64,000 bases of DNA from Pseudomonas sp. GGS8 (GCF_024168645.1 NZ_JALJWF010000001.1:6079501-6143500); one strand, 5' to 3'. Shown: positions 17,400-26,440, numbered from the stretch's first letter. Numbers and translations are program-made. The notes: generated from the letters alone by a model not told the origin.

Positions 17400-18803
17400 C
17401 TACGCAGACGCCACTTTCCTCTCCTGCTGACGCAACCCCGCCAGGTATCGATAGCCCGCCCCCGGATGGATATCCGGCAATCGCGCCCCTTCCCCAAACA
17501 ACTTCTCGCGCAACGTCCCCGGCGCGTATTCGGTCTTGTACACCCCGCGCTTCTGCAACTCCGGCACCAGCAATTCCACGGCGTCGATGAAGGTTTCGTG
17601 GGTCAGCGCATACGCCAGGTTGAAGCCGTCCACATCTGTTTCCTCAACCCATTCCTGCAGCAGGTCGGCGACGGTCTCGGGGCTGCCGACAAACAGCGGC
17701 CCGAAACCACCGATCCCGACCCAGTCGGCCAGTTCGTTCGGCGTCCAGACCTTGTTCGGGTCCGCCGTGGAAAACGCCTCCACCGCCGACTGAATGGCAT
17801 TGGTATGCACGTGCTTGAGCGGCTCATCCGGTTTGAACTGGCTGAAATCGATCCCGGTCCAGCCCGAGATCAGTGCCATGGCGCCCTCATAACTGACCCA
17901 GGTTTTATATTCTTCGCGTTTGGCTTTGGCGTTGGCGTCGGTCTCGCCGAGGATCACCGTTTGCAGATTGAAGATCAGGATCTTCGATGGATCGCGCCCC
18001 GCCTCGGCCGCCCGGCGACGGATGTCGGCAACGGTTTTCTTCAGCAGCACTTTCGACGGCGCGGCAACGAACACGCATTCGGCGTGTTCAGCGGCGAACT
18101 GTTTGCCGCGACTGGAGGCGCCGGCCTGATAGAGCACCGGCGTGCGCTGCGGCGAAGGCTCACAGAGGTGAATCCCTGGCACCTGAAAGTGTTTGCCGAC
18201 GTGGCGGATCTCGTGGATCTTGCTCGGGTCGCTGAAGACCCGCCGCTCGCGATCGCGCAGGATCGCGCCCTCTTCCCAGCTGCCCTCCCACAGCTTGTAG
18301 CAAACCTCCAGGTACTCTTCGGCGAGGTCGTAACGGGCATCGTGTTCGGTCTGGTTTTCTTGCCCGAGGTTCTTCGCACCGCTTTCCAGGTACGAGGTAA
18401 CGATGTTCCAGCCAGCGCGGCCCTTGGTCAGGTGATCGAGGGTCGACAGGCGCCGGGCGAACGGATACGGATGCTCGAACGAAAGCGACGCGGTCAGGCC
18501 GAAACCCAGGTGTTCGGTGACCAGCGCCATCGGCGGAATCAGTTGCAGCGGATCGTTGACCGGCACCTGCGCCGCCTGACGGATCGCCGCGTCACCGTTG
18601 CCGTTGTAGACGTCGTAGATGCCGAGCACATCGGCAATGAACAAGCCGTCGAACTTGCCGCGCTCAAGGATTTTCGCCAGATCGGTCCAGTACTCCAGAT
18701 CCTTGTACTGCCATGAGCGATCTCGCGGATGCGCCCACAGGCCGGGCGACTGGTGGCCGACGCAGTTCATGTCAAAGGCGTTGAGACGAATTTCGCGGGC
18801 CAT
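17400..18803 (-). CDS. LLM-class flavin monooxygenase (NtaA/SnaA/DszA family)
   Basis: A 467-residue FMN-dependent monooxygenase. Family marks are 'RLNAFDMNCVGHQSPGLW', 'LEYWTDLAKILERGKFDGLF', 'GWNIVTSYLESGAKNLG' and 'VLYQAGASSRGKQFAAEHAE'. Enzymes of this group use reduced FMN to attack aminopolycarboxylates, sulfones or dibenzothiophene sulfone; with an SfnB-type gene in the same operon a sulfur-scavenging substrate is likely. ATG at 18803 overlaps the upstream stop (TGATG), so translation is coupled. A TTG one codon earlier is rejected. Confidence 0.9.
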   Translation of the reverse strand: MAREIRLNAFDMNCVGHQSPGLWAHPRDRSWQYKDLEYWTDLAKILERGKFDGLFIADVLGIYDVYNGNGDAAIRQAAQVPVNDPLQLIPPMALVTEHLGFGLTASLSFEHPYPFARRLSTLDHLTKGRAGWNIVTSYLESGAKNLGQENQTEHDARYDLAEEYLEVCYKLWEGSWEEGAILRDRERRVFSDPSKIHEIRHVGKHFQVPGIHLCEPSPQRTPVLYQAGASSRGKQFAAEHAECVFVAAPSKVLLKKTVADIRRRAAEAGRDPSKILIFNLQTVILGETDANAKAKREEYKTWVSYEGAMALISGWTGIDFSQFKPDEPLKHVHTNAIQSAVEAFSTADPNKVWTPNELADWVGIGGFGPLFVGSPETVADLLQEWVEETDVDGFNLAYALTHETFIDAVELLVPELQKRGVYKTEYAPGTLREKLFGEGARLPDIHPGAGYRYLAGLRQQERKVASA

Positions 18804-19237
18804 CAAACGGCACTCCCAACGCTTGGGGGATGGATGCCGTTGAGGCGGAAGTTGCCGATGAGGTGGAGTTTCCAGCGCAGCGGGTCGTGCAGTGAGCCGT
18901 GCAATGCAGTGCGTTGGCCGGTGAGTTCGAATTCGGCGTTGCTGACGGCGTTGAGCGCATCTGCGCTAGCCAGATGAGACTCGGCGATGGCAATGCTGAT
19001 TTCCGTGTCATCTTCAAGGCTATTCAGGAAGTCTTCGGCACGTTCGAGCAGCGCGGCGGCGACTTCGATACGGATGTGCAAGTCGCCGAAACGGCTGATC
19101 ACGTAAGGATCGTCCGCAGGTTGTTGCTGACGAACAAAACGCAGGGACGCATCAAACAGGCTCCGAGCGTTGTGCAGATCGTGCTGACTTTTGGCCAGGG
19201 GCTGCCCGGCAACAATCGGTTGGGTCAAGGCGTTCAT
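18803..19237 (-). CDS. stand-alone acyl-CoA dehydrogenase C-terminal domain protein
   Basis: A 144-residue protein similar to the last ~140 residues of the upstream SfnB-like enzyme: 'FELTGQRTALHGSLHDPLRW' with 'LHLIGNFRLNG' here, against 'FELAGTRSVLGKYNLDRHWR' and 'YHLIGNYLLNG' there. It has only the C-terminal helical bundle and no N-terminal or beta FAD-binding domains. It has its own GAGGAG site and is embedded in the operon (10 bp after sfnB-like, overlapping the monooxygenase gene), so it is probably expressed, perhaps as a partner subunit rather than a catalyst. Confidence 0.75.
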   Translation of the reverse strand: MNALTQPIVAGQPLAKSQHDLHNARSLFDASLRFVRQQQPADDPYVISRFGDLHIRIEVAAALLERAEDFLNSLEDDTEISIAIAESHLASADALNAVSNAEFELTGQRTALHGSLHDPLRWKLHLIGNFRLNGIHPPSVGSAV

Positions 19238-19247
19238 GGTTGGCTCC

Positions 19248-20450
19248 TCAGTTCCAGGCGTGGCGCGCAGGCTTCACGCCGTTGAGCAGGTAGTTGCCGA
19301 TCAGGTGGTATTTCCAACGTGCGGGATCGTGCAGGGTGTGCGTCCGGGCGTTGCGCCAGTGACGGTCGAGGTTGTATTTGCCGAGCACCGAGCGAGTACC
19401 GGCCAGCTCGAAGAGTTTGCTGCTGGCAAGCAAGGCGATCTCGGCGGACAGCACTTTGGCCTGGGCGACCACCACCGAAGCACGGGCCACCGTGTCTTCA
19501 TTGGGGGTGAGTAGCGCATGGTCGATTGCGCGGCCAGCCTTTTGCAAAATGGCTTCGGTGCCGTGGACTCGCCATTCGAGGTCGCCAATCGCAGCGATGC
19601 TGAACGGGTCCTGCCAGCCGTGATCCTGCCCACTGTCGATCCAAGGCCGGGCTTCGCGGGCGTAGCGTTTGGTTTCTTCCAGGGCGCCGACGGCGATGCC
19701 GGTGTCCACGGCCGCCTGAATGATCTGCGAGATCGGGCCGTCGGCGGTGGGTTCGTCGAAGGCTTTGTGAGCCGGGATCACAGCACTGAGCGGGACCTTC
19801 ACCGCGTTCAGGGTGACACCGCCGCTGGCCGTGGTGCGTTGGCCGAAACCGTCCCAGCTGTCGATAACGGTCAAGCCGGGAGTGTCGCGCTCGATGAAGG
19901 CTATGAAGGCCTTGTTCTCTTCATTGACCGCCACCGCCGGCACGATGTGCGCGAACAACGCGCCGGTGCAGTAGAACTTCTCGCCGTCGATTTGCGCGGT
20001 GTCTTTGTCGAAACGAATGCGGGTTTCGAAAGCACCGGCGTTTTTGCTTTTGGATTCGGAGAAGGCGTTGCCGAAACGGTAGCCCTGCAAGACTTTGCCG
20101 AAGTAGTAACGCTTCTGCTCTTCGGTGGCGGTTTGCAGCAGGATGTCGAGCACACCAAGGTGGTTTTGCGGGATCTGGCCGAGGGATGAGTCGGCGGCGG
20201 AAATGATCTTGATCACTTCGGCAACGGTCACGTAGGAAACGCCAGCGCCGCCGTATGCCTGGGGTACGGTGATACCCCAGAGGCCGCTGGCGGAGAATTC
20301 GTCGAGTTCGGCGATTGGCAGGCGTCGCTCGCGGTCGCGGAGGCTGGCCTCGATGGCGAAGCGCGCGGCGAGCTTGTGAGCGACGGCGATGGCTTCGGCG
20401 TCCGAGTGGATGATGTGGGCGGTGCGAGGGGGTTGGGCAGAGGCTGTCAT
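19248..20450 (-). CDS. SfnB-family sulfur acquisition oxidoreductase
   Basis: A 400-residue flavin enzyme of the acyl-CoA dehydrogenase fold (DszC/SfnB branch). Helical N-domain 1-125 with 'GLWGITVPQAYGGAGVSYVT', beta-domain with 'FSESKSKNAGAFETRI', and C-domain with 'GTRSVLGKYNLDRHWRNART' and 'HLIGNYLLNG'. SfnB relatives work with FMN reductase and LLM monooxygenases in oxidation of dimethylsulfone and similar compounds under sulfate starvation. A GGAG site precedes the ATG at 20450. It leads a three-gene operon. Upstream is a decayed XRE-cupin regulator, probably the lost local control gene. Confidence 0.88.
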   Translation of the reverse strand: MTASAQPPRTAHIIHSDAEAIAVAHKLAARFAIEASLRDRERRLPIAELDEFSASGLWGITVPQAYGGAGVSYVTVAEVIKIISAADSSLGQIPQNHLGVLDILLQTATEEQKRYYFGKVLQGYRFGNAFSESKSKNAGAFETRIRFDKDTAQIDGEKFYCTGALFAHIVPAVAVNEENKAFIAFIERDTPGLTVIDSWDGFGQRTTASGGVTLNAVKVPLSAVIPAHKAFDEPTADGPISQIIQAAVDTGIAVGALEETKRYAREARPWIDSGQDHGWQDPFSIAAIGDLEWRVHGTEAILQKAGRAIDHALLTPNEDTVARASVVVAQAKVLSAEIALLASSKLFELAGTRSVLGKYNLDRHWRNARTHTLHDPARWKYHLIGNYLLNGVKPARHAWN

Positions 20451-20606
20451 GGGCCGACTCCAGAATTCTGGTGAATACCCCAGAGCTTCTGCAGGAGTCA
20501 TGCCTGAAATTAATTGTGTTTTATTTCAACAATTTGAGAGATTTTCCGAGAAAAAATTGAAACTGTAAAACAGCAAAGTGTCTCTCTAGTGTTGATCGGC
20601 GAACAG
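20451..20606. promoter_or_regulatory. AT-rich upstream region of the sulfur operon
   Basis: The stretch 20505-20600 is AT-rich ('tttatttcaacaatttgag') and lies directly before the SfnB-like gene, so it probably holds the operon promoter. I cannot assign -35/-10 elements with confidence. Confidence 0.4.
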
Positions 20607-20797
20607 TTAGATCACTACGTTTCGGACAACCTCGTGGCATCAAGATCAGGCAGCCTGCGAACACATAGATCTGTTCGCTTCAATCCTCCGATTCAAATCG
20701 CTGAACGCCGTGTCCTGAGCGGCGGCCACGCGTTCGAGGGCTAGGACCCGCCGCTTTGAACGGAGGCTCACCACGTTCAGCGTCACCGCACGCCTGG
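20607..20797 (-). pseudogene. internally deleted relic of an XRE-cupin regulator
   Basis: Three separated pieces match the intact regulator at 21310-21873 in order: 'VTLNVVSLR' (VSLNVRRLR), 'LERVAAAQDTAFSDL' (LDRVAEALDVAFSDL), 'SEQIYVFAGCLILM' (SEQLYVFEGCLTLM), and 'VVRNVVI' plus stop. The sequence between them has been lost and the frames no longer join. The relic is more diverged than the copy at 16509-16712, so it is an older paralog, next to the operon it probably once controlled. Confidence 0.8.
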
Positions 20798-20818
20798 CAC
20801 AATAGGCGAGAAAGGAGA

Positions 20819-21139
20819 TTAAAGATGTAAATTAAAAAGAGCAGTCTCGGAAGTAACTGGATTGATGCCGCGTAAGAAAATCACATACTTAAATTTTCTT
20901 TCCGCCCCCAAATTCCGAAGAAACGCGTCTTTGGGAATCAATACTGCAAAATAACCGTCGATTGGATTTCGCAAATTATGTCGTGTTACGACCTTCTCGT
21001 TTTCAATATACACATCAAGCGTGTCGCGCTCATTATAATCTTCGTATTCTGGAATAAGCGCTGTGCCCCCTTCAAGTGGAATATCCTCCAGCTTGATATC
21101 TTCACCTACAGATTGTTTTATTTTAAGTGGCTCGTACAT
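20819..21139 (-). CDS. hypothetical protein, possible Ig-like fold
   Basis: A 106-residue protein starting 'MYEPLKIKQSVGEDIKLEDI', AT-rich and beta-prone ('TLDVYIENEKVVTRHNLRNP', 'FKYVIFLRGINPV'). No signal peptide or membrane span. AAAGGG lies about 8 nt before the ATG. Its size, beta character and place downstream of an XRE-cupin regulator mirror the gene at 16022-16390, but the sequences do not align convincingly by eye. Function unknown. Confidence 0.65.
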   Translation of the reverse strand: MYEPLKIKQSVGEDIKLEDIPLEGGTALIPEYEDYNERDTLDVYIENEKVVTRHNLRNPIDGYFAVLIPKDAFLRNLGAERKFKYVIFLRGINPVTSETALFNLHL

Positions 21140-21309
21140 TTTCTGATCCCTTTTAAGTAGACGTTCCAATTAATCTCGATTGAGTAATGACAACACATCG
21201 CTTGGAAACTGCTCGCGATGACGTTTTCCATTTAAGGGTCTATCAAGAGCTTCGTCTACTGTCAGAAATAACAGGTAGCTCATCATTCCCGATGAGCGGT
21301 AGTCCGCTA

Positions 21310-21873
21310 TCAAATCACCACATTACGCACAAACCGCACCGCCACGTCCCCATCATTGCGATAGGAATGCGGCTGATGACTGGCAAACATGAAGAACTCG
21401 CCAGCCGCAATTTTCTGCGACTGATCGCCCAGCATCAGCGTCAGGCAACCTTCGAATACATAAAGCTGTTCGCTATAGCCTTCGGCATCCGGTTGCGATG
21501 GGTAAATTTCCCCCGGTTGCAGGCACCATTCCCACTGTTCCACCTCGCGGGTGGCGGTGGCTTTGGACAATAAAACGGCTTTGCTGCCAGGAATCTTCCC
21601 GGCCCAGGCCACTTCGTTGATGCGGCTCGGGTCGCGGGCATCCGGGGCCTGGATCAGGTCGCTGAAGGCCACGTCCAGCGCTTCGGCCACGCGGTCGAGG
21701 GTGGTCAGGCTGACGTTCTTCTCGCCAGCCTCGATGGCCACCAGCATCCGGCGGCTGACCCCGGACTTTTCGGCCAGGGCGCTCTGGCTCATGTCGGCGG
21801 CGTGGCGCAGACGTCGCACGTTCAGGCTGACGTGCTGGAGGACCGAAGCCCGTTGGGTGGAATCTTTGTGCAC
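21310..21873 (-). CDS. XRE-family regulator with cupin domain
   Basis: A 187-residue regulator: an N-terminal helix-turn-helix (about 15-70, 'MSQSALAEKSGVSRRMLVAI') followed by a C-terminal cupin (115-185, 'LYVFEGCLTLMLGD', 'FFMFASHQPHSYRNDG'). Such proteins bind a small effector in the cupin and control neighbouring transport or amino-acid genes; the divergent EamA exporter gene is the likely target. The start is GTG; the one at 21873 has a GGTGAG site 8 nt upstream and is preferred over the GTG at 21885. Two broken copies of this gene lie within 5 kb. Confidence 0.88.
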   Translation of the reverse strand: MHKDSTQRASVLQHVSLNVRRLRHAADMSQSALAEKSGVSRRMLVAIEAGEKNVSLTTLDRVAEALDVAFSDLIQAPDARDPSRINEVAWAGKIPGSKAVLLSKATATREVEQWEWCLQPGEIYPSQPDAEGYSEQLYVFEGCLTLMLGDQSQKIAAGEFFMFASHQPHSYRNDGDVAVRFVRNVVI

Positions 21874-21957
21874 TATATTGCTCACCGGGTGGCGTTGCGC
21901 AGTATACTGCCCAACTTCGGGCGCATTGTGCGTCTCCCTCAGATGGCGCGCAAGGTC

Positions 21958-22893
21958 ATGACGTCAATGAACGCTTCTCATGCTTCCCCCCGTTTCTCCC
22001 GGCTGAGCAAGGCCGAGTGCGTGCTGGTGCTGATTACCATGGTCTGGGGCGGGACCTTTTTGCTGGTGCAGCAGGCGATGACCGTCAGCGGGCCGATGTT
22101 CTTCGTCGGGCTGCGTTTTGCTGCGGCGGCGAGCATCGTCGCGCTGTTCTCCTGGCGACATCTGCGCGAATTGACGCTGTTCGAACTCAAGGCCGGGGCG
22201 TTTATCGGCGTGGCGATCATGCTCGGTTACGGCTTGCAGACCGTGGGTTTGCAGAGCATCCCCAGCAGTCAGTCAGCGTTTATTACCGCGCTGTATGTGC
22301 CGTTCGTACCGCTGCTGCAATGGCTGGTGCTGGGGCGCCGTCCGGGGTTGATGCCGAGCATCGGGATCATGCTGGCGTTTACCGGGTTGATGTTGCTGTC
22401 CGGGCCTTCCGGCGCTTCGCTCAATTTCAGCCCCGGTGAAATCGCCACATTGATCAGCGCCGTGGCGATTGCGGCCGAAATCATATTGATCAGCACCTAT
22501 GCCGGCCAAGTCGATGTGCGCCGGGTGACGGTGGTGCAACTGGCGGTGACCTCGGTGCTGTCGTTCCTGATGGTGGTGCCGACCCAGGAAGTGATTCCGG
22601 ATTTCTCTTGGTTGCTGTTGTGCAGCGCTTTTGGCCTGGGCGCGGCGAGTGCGGCGATTCAGGTGGCGATGAACTGGGCGCAGAAGAGTGTTTCGCCGAC
22701 GCGGGCGACGCTGATCTATGCAGGGGAACCGGTGTGGGCCGGGATTGCCGGGCGGATTGCCGGGGAACGCTTGCCGGCGATTGCGCTGGTTGGCGCGGGG
22801 TTGATTGTGGCGGCGGTGATTGTCAGTGAGTTGAAGACCAAGGGTAAGGTGGCTGCGACTGAAGAAGAGTTGGAGCAGGAAACCCAGGGTTAA
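21958..22893 (+). CDS. EamA-family (DMT) transporter
   Basis: A 311-residue inner-membrane protein with ten hydrophobic spans and duplicated EamA domains: 'LVLITMVWGGTFLLVQQAM' opens the first, 'TRATLIYAGEPVWAGIAGRI' lies in the second. Members export amino acids or other metabolites. The gene is divergent from the XRE-cupin regulator, which probably controls it. ATG at 21967 is an alternative start; AAGG lies 3 nt before the first and 12 nt before the second, so neither is clearly favoured. Confidence 0.88.
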   Translation: MTSMNASHASPRFSRLSKAECVLVLITMVWGGTFLLVQQAMTVSGPMFFVGLRFAAAASIVALFSWRHLRELTLFELKAGAFIGVAIMLGYGLQTVGLQSIPSSQSAFITALYVPFVPLLQWLVLGRRPGLMPSIGIMLAFTGLMLLSGPSGASLNFSPGEIATLISAVAIAAEIILISTYAGQVDVRRVTVVQLAVTSVLSFLMVVPTQEVIPDFSWLLLCSAFGLGAASAAIQVAMNWAQKSVSPTRATLIYAGEPVWAGIAGRIAGERLPAIALVGAGLIVAAVIVSELKTKGKVAATEEELEQETQG

Positions 22894-22923
22894 GCCGCAG
22901 TATCTGCGTTGTTTGATAGAAAG

Positions 22924-23020
22924 CCATCGCGGGCAAGCCCGCTCCCACAGGGTCTGGAGGTGTACACGCGATTTGCGTACGGCTTAAATCTCTGTGGGAA
23001 CGGGCTCGCCCGCGATGGCG
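22924..23020. repeat. REP pair
   Basis: Opposed REP units 'ccatcgcgggcaagcccgct' (22924) and 'aacgggctcgcccgcgatgg' (22999-23018), separated by about 55 nt, in the gap before mrpA. Confidence 0.88.
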
Positions 23021-23165
23021 TTGGCACAGGCGAAATCGCGCGCCCTGAAACAATGTGAATCAGGCTTTTTCCGTCTACCTTGTAGGATTCTGCGACAGCT
23101 TGGCGTTTGGTGATCGGGGAGCTGGCACGTATGATGCTTCATAAACTTCCGCAGATTAGAAGCCT

Positions 23166-26096
23166 ATGTCCCTGATAGTTCTACTGCTTCTGCCTTTTAT
23201 CGGCAGCTGTCTGGCAGCCTTGCTGCCGCACAACGCACGTAATACCGAATCGCTGTTGGCTGGCCTGGTTGCCTTGATCGGCACTGTCCAGGTCGCCCTC
23301 CTGTATCCGCAAATCGCCCATGGCGGCGTCATTCGTGAAGAGTTCTTCTGGCTACCCAGCCTGGGCCTGAACTTCGTGCTGCGCATGGACGGTTTCGCCT
23401 GGCTGTTCTCAATGCTGGTGCTGGGCATCGGCACGCTGGTTTCGCTGTACGCGCGCTATTACATGTCGCCGGACGATCCGGTGCCGCGCTTCTTCGCGTT
23501 TTTTCTGGCGTTCATGGGCGCCATGCTGGGGTTGGTGATCTCCGGCAACCTGATCCAGATCGTGTTTTTCTGGGAGCTGACCAGCCTCTTTTCATTCCTG
23601 TTGATCGGCTACTGGCACCACCGCGCCGATGCGCGACGGGGTGCTTATATGGCGCTGATGGTCACCGGCGCGGGCGGTTTGTGTTTGCTGGCGGGGGTCA
23701 TGCTGCTCGGCCATGTGGTCGGCAGCTATGACCTGGACAAGGTCCTGGCCGCCGGCGATCTGATTCGCGCGCATCCCCTCTACCCTATTCTGCTGCCCCT
23801 GATCCTGATCGGCGCCTTGAGCAAAAGCGCGCAATTCCCCTTCCACTTCTGGCTGCCCCACGCAATGGCGGCGCCAACTCCGGTTTCGGCGTATCTGCAC
23901 TCGGCGACCATGGTCAAGGCCGGGGTGTTCCTGCTCGCGCGCCTGTGGCCGTCGCTGTCCGGCAGTGAAGAATGGTTCTACATCGTCAGCGGGGCCGGCG
24001 CCTGCACCCTGTTGCTCGGCGCTTACTGCGCAATGTTCCAGAACGATCTCAAGGGCCTGCTGGCCTACTCGACCATCAGCCATTTGGGCCTGATCACTCT
24101 GCTGCTGGGTTTGAACAGCCCGCTGGCCGCGGTGGCCGCGGTGTTCCACATTCTCAACCACGCCACGTTCAAGGCCTCGCTGTTCATGGCCGCCGGGATC
24201 ATCGACCACGAAAGCGGCACCCGGGACATTCGCAAACTCAGCGGCCTGGTCAAACTGATCCCGTTCACCGCCACCCTGGCCATGGTCGCCAGCGCCTCCA
24301 TGGCCGGGGTGCCACTGCTGAACGGTTTCCTGTCGAAAGAGATGTTCTTCGCCGAAACCGTGTTCATCAACGCCACGGCCTGGATCGAGATGACCCTGCC
24401 GATCGTCGCGACCATCGCCGGGACGTTCAGCGTGGCCTATTCGCTGCGCTTCACCGTCGACGTGTTCTTCGGCCCGACTGCCACCGACCTGCCGCACACC
24501 CCGCACGAGCCGCCACGCTGGATGCGCGCACCGGTGGAGTTGCTGGTGTTCACCTGTCTGGTGGTGGGGATTTTCCCCGCACAGGTGGTCGGCTCGCTGC
24601 TCGCCGCCGCCGCATTGCCGGTGGTGGGCGGCACATTGCCCGAGTACAGCCTGGCGATCTGGCACGGCTGGAACGCACCGATGTTCATGAGCCTGATCGC
24701 CATGTCCGGCGGCATCGTGCTTTACCTGTTGCTGCGTAATCAACTCAAGCAAGGGCGTTTCACGCACCCGCCGGTGATCAGCCGTTTCAATGGCAAGCGG
24801 CTGTTCGAGCGCTGCCTGGTGATCATGATGCGTCTGGCCCGTCGTCTGGAACGGCGGATCAGCACCCGGCGCCTGCAAACCCAACTGTTTCTGATGGTGC
24901 TCGCCGCGGTGCTGGCCGGGTTGATCCCGATGCTGCACAGCAGCCTGAGCTGGGGCGACCGGGCGAAAATTCCGGGCTCGATCGTGTTTGTGATCCCCTG
25001 GCTGCTGGCCATTGCCTGTGCCCTCGGCGCGGCATGGCAAGCCAAGTATCACCGGCTCGCGGCCCTGACCATGGTCAGCGTCTGCGGCTTGATGACCTGC
25101 GTGACCTTCGTCTGGTTTTCGGCGCCGGACCTGGCCCTGACGCAACTGGTGGTCGAAGTGGTGACCATGGTGCTGATCCTGCTCGGCCTGCGCTGGTTGC
25201 CGCGACGGATCGAAGAGGTGTCACCGTTGCCGAGCAGCCTGCGCAAGGCGCGGGTGCGGCGGGTTCGCGACTTGCTGCTGTCGAGCGCGGTCGGTGGCGG
25301 CATGGCGCTGCTGTCCTACGCAATGCTGACCCGCCAGACGCCCAACGACATTTCCTCGTTCTACCTCAGTCGCGCCCTGCCCGAAGGCGGCGGCAGCAAC
25401 GTGGTCAACGTAATGTTGGTGGATTTCCGTGGCTTCGACACACTCGGCGAAATCACCGTGCTGGTGGCGGTGGCCCTGGCAGTGTTTGCCCTGCTGCGAC
25501 GCTTCCGCCCTCCGAAAGAAAGCCTGCAACTGCCGGCCCAACAGCGTCTGCTGGCGCCCGATGTGGTCACCGATCTGGTCAACCCGCGTCACGCCAGCGA
25601 CACTGCGCTTGGCTTCATGATGGTGCCGGCGGTGCTGGTACGCCTGCTGTTGCCGATCGCCCTGGTGATCTCGTTCTATCTGTTCCTGCGCGGGCACAAC
25701 CAACCGGGCGGCGGTTTCGTCGCCGGGCTGGTGATGTCGGTGGCGTTCATCCTGCAATACATGGTCGCCGGCACCCAGTGGGTCGAGGCGCAAATGAGCC
25801 TGCGGCCGCTGCGCTGGATGGGCACCGGGCTGTTGTTCGCCACCGTTACCGGGCTCGGGGCGGTGGCGGTCGGTTATCCGTTCCTCACCACCCACACCTG
25901 GCATTTCGAATTGCCGCTGCTGGGCGACATTCATATCGCCAGCGCACTGTTCTTCGACATTGGCGTGTACGCCGTGGTGGTCGGCTCGACGCTGTTGATC
26001 CTCACCGCCCTCGCCCACCAATCGGTACGCGGTCATAAAACCAGCGCGCAAGTCAGGCCCGTGGTCAAAGCTGTTGTCACCCAAGGAGCCATCTGA
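23166..26096 (+). CDS. mrpA: Na+/H+ antiporter Mrp subunit A-B fusion
   Basis: A 976-residue membrane protein. It starts with a NuoL-like proton-translocating part (about 15 spans, 'WELTSLFSFLLIGYWHHRAD', 'PFHFWLPHAMAAPTPVSAYL', 'LLAYSTISHLG'), continues with the MrpA C-terminal/MbhE region ('LALTQLVVEVVTMVLILLGL'), and from about residue 810 carries a fused MnhB domain ('FLRGHNQPGGGFVAGLVMSV'). It is the largest subunit of the seven-subunit Na+(K+)/H+ antiporter for pH and sodium homeostasis. First gene of the operon, followed by mrpC with a one-base overlap; the A-B fusion is usual in the PhaAB/ShaAB type of Proteobacteria. Confidence 0.96.
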   Translation: MSLIVLLLLPFIGSCLAALLPHNARNTESLLAGLVALIGTVQVALLYPQIAHGGVIREEFFWLPSLGLNFVLRMDGFAWLFSMLVLGIGTLVSLYARYYMSPDDPVPRFFAFFLAFMGAMLGLVISGNLIQIVFFWELTSLFSFLLIGYWHHRADARRGAYMALMVTGAGGLCLLAGVMLLGHVVGSYDLDKVLAAGDLIRAHPLYPILLPLILIGALSKSAQFPFHFWLPHAMAAPTPVSAYLHSATMVKAGVFLLARLWPSLSGSEEWFYIVSGAGACTLLLGAYCAMFQNDLKGLLAYSTISHLGLITLLLGLNSPLAAVAAVFHILNHATFKASLFMAAGIIDHESGTRDIRKLSGLVKLIPFTATLAMVASASMAGVPLLNGFLSKEMFFAETVFINATAWIEMTLPIVATIAGTFSVAYSLRFTVDVFFGPTATDLPHTPHEPPRWMRAPVELLVFTCLVVGIFPAQVVGSLLAAAALPVVGGTLPEYSLAIWHGWNAPMFMSLIAMSGGIVLYLLLRNQLKQGRFTHPPVISRFNGKRLFERCLVIMMRLARRLERRISTRRLQTQLFLMVLAAVLAGLIPMLHSSLSWGDRAKIPGSIVFVIPWLLAIACALGAAWQAKYHRLAALTMVSVCGLMTCVTFVWFSAPDLALTQLVVEVVTMVLILLGLRWLPRRIEEVSPLPSSLRKARVRRVRDLLLSSAVGGGMALLSYAMLTRQTPNDISSFYLSRALPEGGGSNVVNVMLVDFRGFDTLGEITVLVAVALAVFALLRRFRPPKESLQLPAQQRLLAPDVVTDLVNPRHASDTALGFMMVPAVLVRLLLPIALVISFYLFLRGHNQPGGGFVAGLVMSVAFILQYMVAGTQWVEAQMSLRPLRWMGTGLLFATVTGLGAVAVGYPFLTTHTWHFELPLLGDIHIASALFFDIGVYAVVVGSTLLILTALAHQSVRGHKTSAQVRPVVKAVVTQGAI

Positions 26097-26440
26097 TGGA
26101 AGAAGTCATCGCAATCGCCATCGGCGTGCTGGCCGCGTCCGGCGTATGGCTGATCCTGCGGCCACGGACGTTCCAGGTGGTCATGGGCCTGTGCCTGCTG
26201 TCCTATGGCGTCAACCTGTTCATCTTCAGCATGGGCAGCCTGTTCATCGGCAAGGAGCCGAACATCAAGGACGGCGTGCCTCAGGATTTGCTGCACTACA
26301 CCGACCCGCTGCCGCAGGCGCTGGTGCTGACTGCAATCGTCATCAGTTTCGCCATGACCGCGTTGTTCCTGGTGGTGCTGCTCGCCTCCCGGGGCCTGAC
26401 CGGCACCGACCATGTGGATGGCCGGGAGCCTAAAGAATGA
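26096..26440 (+). CDS. mrpC: Na+/H+ antiporter subunit C
   Basis: A 114-residue NuoK-like protein with three spans, starting 'MEEVIAIAIGVLAASGVWLI', with 'VMGLCLLSYGVNLFIFSMG' in the second span. Mrp complex subunit C. ATG overlaps the mrpA stop and the gene overlaps mrpD by 4 bp. Confidence 0.95.
   Translation: MEEVIAIAIGVLAASGVWLILRPRTFQVVMGLCLLSYGVNLFIFSMGSLFIGKEPNIKDGVPQDLLHYTDPLPQALVLTAIVISFAMTALFLVVLLASRGLTGTDHVDGREPKE

Noticed and set aside
22924..23020. Possible CRISPR-like array from repeated 'gcgggcaagcccgctc' units
   Set aside because: Units are opposed palindromic pairs with irregular spacing at scattered sites, as REP/BIME elements; no direct repeats with uniform spacers.
23166..26096. 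mrpA-mrpB fusion as an unusual event
   Set aside because: The A-B fusion is the normal form of this antiporter type in Proteobacteria.
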